From Primula veris (Eukaryota > Streptophyta > Magnoliopsida > Ericales > Primulaceae): a DNA stretch of 64,000 nt. This document shows, piece by piece, positions 61,001-64,000 of this stretch. The notes beneath the pieces are model-generated. The model worked only from the letters and a program-made list of their open reading frames with translations. It made no database searches and had not been told where the DNA came from. The stretch is from positions 9,611,314 to 9,675,313 of the forward strand of contig OY821740.1 in NCBI GenBank assembly GCA_963682055.1, read 5' to 3'. The translations under genes and the position numbers were made by a program. Numbering within the stretch: position 1 is the stretch's first letter; every line of letters starts with the position of its first letter.

Positions 61001-64000
61001 CATTTTCATAATGTCCAAAATTCTCAACTTCTATGATAGATAAGAAAAACATTGAGTCACCTAAAAACAATTTTCATAGACAGCCAATAACCTATTTTCT
61101 GTATAGTTGATTAAATTATTAAGCTTTAACATCTATAATTTTTTTAGTCAAGTCTTATAAATTTCCAATTCTTTGGTAAATTCTTATACTGTTCGGAAAT
61201 TTCAGCTTTTATAATAAGCACAATACTAAGCCACAAAAGGAAAACATTAACAGCTACTAACCTTTTTCTCTTTATTATAGTTATCATCATCAGAAGGAAC
61301 CAGAAGTTTCTCATGCTCCTTCCCTTTTTTCTTCACCACTTCCAAATGGACTAATTTGCCCCTCAAATCATCTATTGTAATACGTTTCGATAATCCGGTT
61401 GATCCTAAAATATCTCTAAAAGTGTATAGCTCCGAACTTCTACCAGGAGCAAGTTGAAGCTGCCAGACACCAGGAGAAACTTTCATTTGCCAATACCCCA
61501 AATTAGCCATAACTATCGTATCTACCACGTGGGGTCTACTCTTACTTCCGAGGATTAGTTGAAGGCCTCGAGGTGGTTCTCGATCTTTCTCAGATATATG
61601 ACCTGGTTATTGAAAAAAAAACATTCGTTATAAGATATATCACCATTTAGATCCCATGCACTACAGACTTATCAATAACTCCCTCCGTCACTAATTAATT
61701 GTCCACAACTTCAATTTCGGGGATGCTTAATAACTGTACATTTTTCAAATAGCAGCTAAAAGATGATCAAAAGTTCTCTTTCCCCCTCTTATTTTACAAC
61801 CAAAAAAGTGAATAAACAAGAAATGAAATTGATTTGACTAAAAGTCTAAAAGGAAGGGTACTTTTCTATAAACTTTGCTTGAAATTTTGCAATTCCAAAG
61901 TGAGAATTCCTATTTGTTAAAAAGGAGATATAATTGGTGTGGCCTGTGGCACACACAAGAATCTTTTACTACCTAACCCTCCCTTATGGCCCATAGGTAA
62001 GCCTATTACATGCCGTCAAATGGATATAATCCACAGATGCAGGTGAATCCCAACATTGACAGAGCGGATATCCCTCTCCAACACCATATTAAAATCCCTT
62101 ACACCTTTCCATAAAATGACTTAGTATTGGTATTACTTCCTTTGGTGCGTATGAAATGACCTAATGTGAGGATGAAGGAAAGTCCTTACAAACTGTGAAG
62201 TATATCTAATCGAGGTGAGGCAAATAACGACGATCTTACTTGAATGTTATATCCTTCCCCATTAGTAATAGACTAACAGGGAAGGTCTTTCAATTTTAGA
62301 TGGAAGAGCCCGTTAATTATGAGTGTTGGACCAGGGCGGTTAAATTTTATATAACCTATGACAGCAAGCATGTCATTTATTTTTCTTATTTAAAAAAGGG
62401 TTTCAATCTGTAGTTCGAAGTCCCACAATATCATGGTATTAGAAACCCAACAAAGAAGAACAAGGTTAATAAAGACGATGCTGCTTCAAATCAAGACTTT
62501 ACCAGTGAGGGCAAGGGCTTCAAGTTCAAATACTGCTTGTAACGTCCTTGTGTCACCAAGGTTCTCAAGCAATATATTATCCAGGTCATGGCTGTTAAAT
62601 TAACCCCAAGAAGAAAAGAGACAAGAAACAAAGTTAACAATAAATCATAAATTTCAACAATTACTGTTTAAAATCTTTGGACAATTTGGAGATATCTTGC
62701 TAGACATTGAGTAAAGAACATACACAGCAATCACAGGCTCGACAAGCCATGGCTCGGGAACATCTAGATTCATGGTGAGGGTTTTTGACAATGGCATATT
62801 TGCAAAAAATGCTTTGGGACCATAAACTGTTTGATCAGTGCCACTGAAATCATCCTGCAAATTTGTGGTAGACAAGAGAAATACAAGATAACTCAAAAAA
62901 TGAAAACTATCAAAGCATTTTGATAGATCGAGCTAATAATCATTAAGAGTGGGGTGTAAAAGAGTTACCATTGTGGGAATAACATATCTGTAATAATTCT
63001 TCAAAGGAAGATCAACCATGGAACTCTGCAATGTTTACCCAAAAATGAGCGCATTGAATTTTAAAATGATACAATATAGGACTGCTGGATAAACCAGTTA
63101 GAACCTTTTTTTTAAAGTAACTATACCGCATGTTAAAGTAAAGAGGTTGTTTGACTGTAGCTTAAAATGGTTAGTTTATTTGTTTATTTTTAAAACGAAT
63201 AATTTTTCCACTAGCAAATGCTGGCTTTCCAGCTTTTGTAATTGTAGCAAAGCTACAGTCTCCTCAAAATTAAATGTTGTTAATACTAAATTTGAATCTT
63301 AAATATTCCAAATTCACATTTTGGAAAGTCTTAAGCCAGCCTATGCCTTGGTCTACCAAAAGTGAGCTCAACTTATATCACTCGGCCTTTTCGACCACCT
63401 AGAAATATCAGTGTCAAAGTTTAAAAGTAGCAACTAAACAAACAGATAGTTCGAAGATACTAAAGGATAGTGTAAATTTGCAAATGAGAACAAGAATTTA
63501 CTAAAGAACACTGATATGTACACCAGTTACCCTGAGATTACATCAGAAGGACCACTTGTGTAATTGACTAATTTCAGAATTTACAACTTGGTCCTTCTTA
63601 AATGAAAAGGGTGCAATTTCAAAATGAGGGAATTGACTTACCAATGGATTTAATACAAGCCTCATGCTTGGCTTAATGCTTTTCCACAAAATGCGAAGAA
63701 TCGATGACAACTTTTGACCAGAGGCACTCAGAGGATCAATAACAGCATCTATGTGAATGCTACTGTTTTCGTTATTTAAAATAACAGCACTGTAAAAAAT
63801 CCAACAAAAACAAGAGAAATCAACTCCAAAAAAATATACACATATTTAAGTACATACCGATAAAGCAAGAACTGTGATAACAAAAACAGAAATAAACTAC
63901 GAGGTTGAGATAAGTGAATTAAACTGGTTTTGTTCTCAGATGAAAGCTTCCTACCTGTAATCCGCGTACAGAACTTCAAAACGAGCACCCTCGGAACTTC
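58010..64000 (-). CDS. UGGT: UDP-glucose:glycoprotein glucosyltransferase, C-terminal part (partial)
   Basis: ER-lumen folding sensor that re-glucosylates misfolded glycoproteins for calreticulin/calnexin binding (Arabidopsis EBS1). Fifteen exons seen: 63955-64000 (continues outside), 63642-63789, 62969-63025, 62724-62854, 62503-62591, 61262-61602, 60389-60478, 60172-60236, 59955-60057, 59707-59865, 59493-59633, 59322-59365, 59123-59237, 58786-58938 and 58010-58186, giving the last 618 residues with phases consistent throughout. Upstream part: beta-rich region with [17 protein letters not shown] and [10 protein letters not shown]. The GT24 catalytic domain follows: [42 protein letters not shown], DxD motif in [31 protein letters not shown]-terminus HAEL, a variant of the HDEL-type ER retrieval signal. 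The N-terminal thioredoxin-like domains lie beyond the window. Confidence 0.96.
59431..59484 (+). repeat. GT microsatellite and G-rich tract at a UGGT intron start
   Basis: A (GT)8 run (59431-59446) is followed by G-runs of 4, 6, 5, 3 and 3 bases up to 59484 on the plus strand. It ends seven bases from the splice donor at 59491-59492, so the minus-strand transcript has a C-rich start of this intron. Confidence 0.8.
63148..63430. mobile_element. Possible hAT-type MITE in a UGGT intron
   Basis: GGTTGTTTGACTGTAGCTTA at the left and AAAGTAGCAACTAAACAAAC at the right look like diverged terminal inverted repeats of the family noted at 16436-16612. No clear target duplication. Confidence 0.35.

Noticed and set aside
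61680..62160. CTCCCTCCGTCACTAATTAA as the start of another Stowaway MITE in a UGGT intron
   Set aside because: The left end looks right, but no matching right end with a TA duplication was found, so it is at most a truncated remnant.

Overview
The window is nuclear DNA of a eudicot plant. It is AT-rich, its genes carry many short GT-AG introns, and the products are plant-specific or plant-type: MLO, an SnRK2 kinase with an acidic tail, chloroplast ferredoxin and a BPS1-like protein. Nothing in the sequence identifies the species.

The left part (1-24371) is repeat-rich and surrounds one gene. A complex repeat occurs twice in direct orientation, at 1-10649 and about 20997-24371. The left copy was later interrupted by a 1.6-kb Mutator-type element (264-1860, 9-bp target duplication, empty site preserved in the other copy) and by a rearranged Copia element (3947-9638) whose two LTR-derived ends are inverted and belong to different subfamilies. 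Between the copies lie a 1.16-kb near-perfect fold-back (10650-11812), the CPSF73-I gene (13305-16997, minus), a degenerate tandem array in its upstream region (about 17800-18700), a decayed LTR fragment and a remnant of a transposon-type protein gene (20498-21094).

The right part (24372-64000) is gene-rich. In order: a clade-I MLO gene (25875-31393, plus), a chloroplast ferredoxin with one intron (32225-33221, minus), a TM9SF endomembrane protein of TMN1 type (34255-41226, minus, 12 coding exons including an 18-nt one), an SnRK2 subclass I kinase (43829-48330, plus), a BPS1-like gene (54249-55673, plus), and the 3' portion of a UDP-glucose:glycoprotein glucosyltransferase gene (58010-64000, minus, 15 exons seen, 5' end outside the window). 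All exon boundaries were derived by hand from GT-AG sites, phase continuity and family protein patterns. Total coding lengths divide by three in every complete gene.

The genes are ordinary housekeeping, stress and defence genes in separate pathways: mRNA 3'-end processing, calmodulin-linked membrane signalling, photosynthetic electron transport, Golgi/endosome trafficking, osmotic-stress kinase signalling and ER glycoprotein quality control. There is no operon-like logic. The unusual material is structural: the direct repeats around CPSF73-I, the inverted chimeric Copia, the long fold-back, and a GATCGATCGG-type palindromic motif recurring in several otherwise different repeats. I found no convincing new molecular system.
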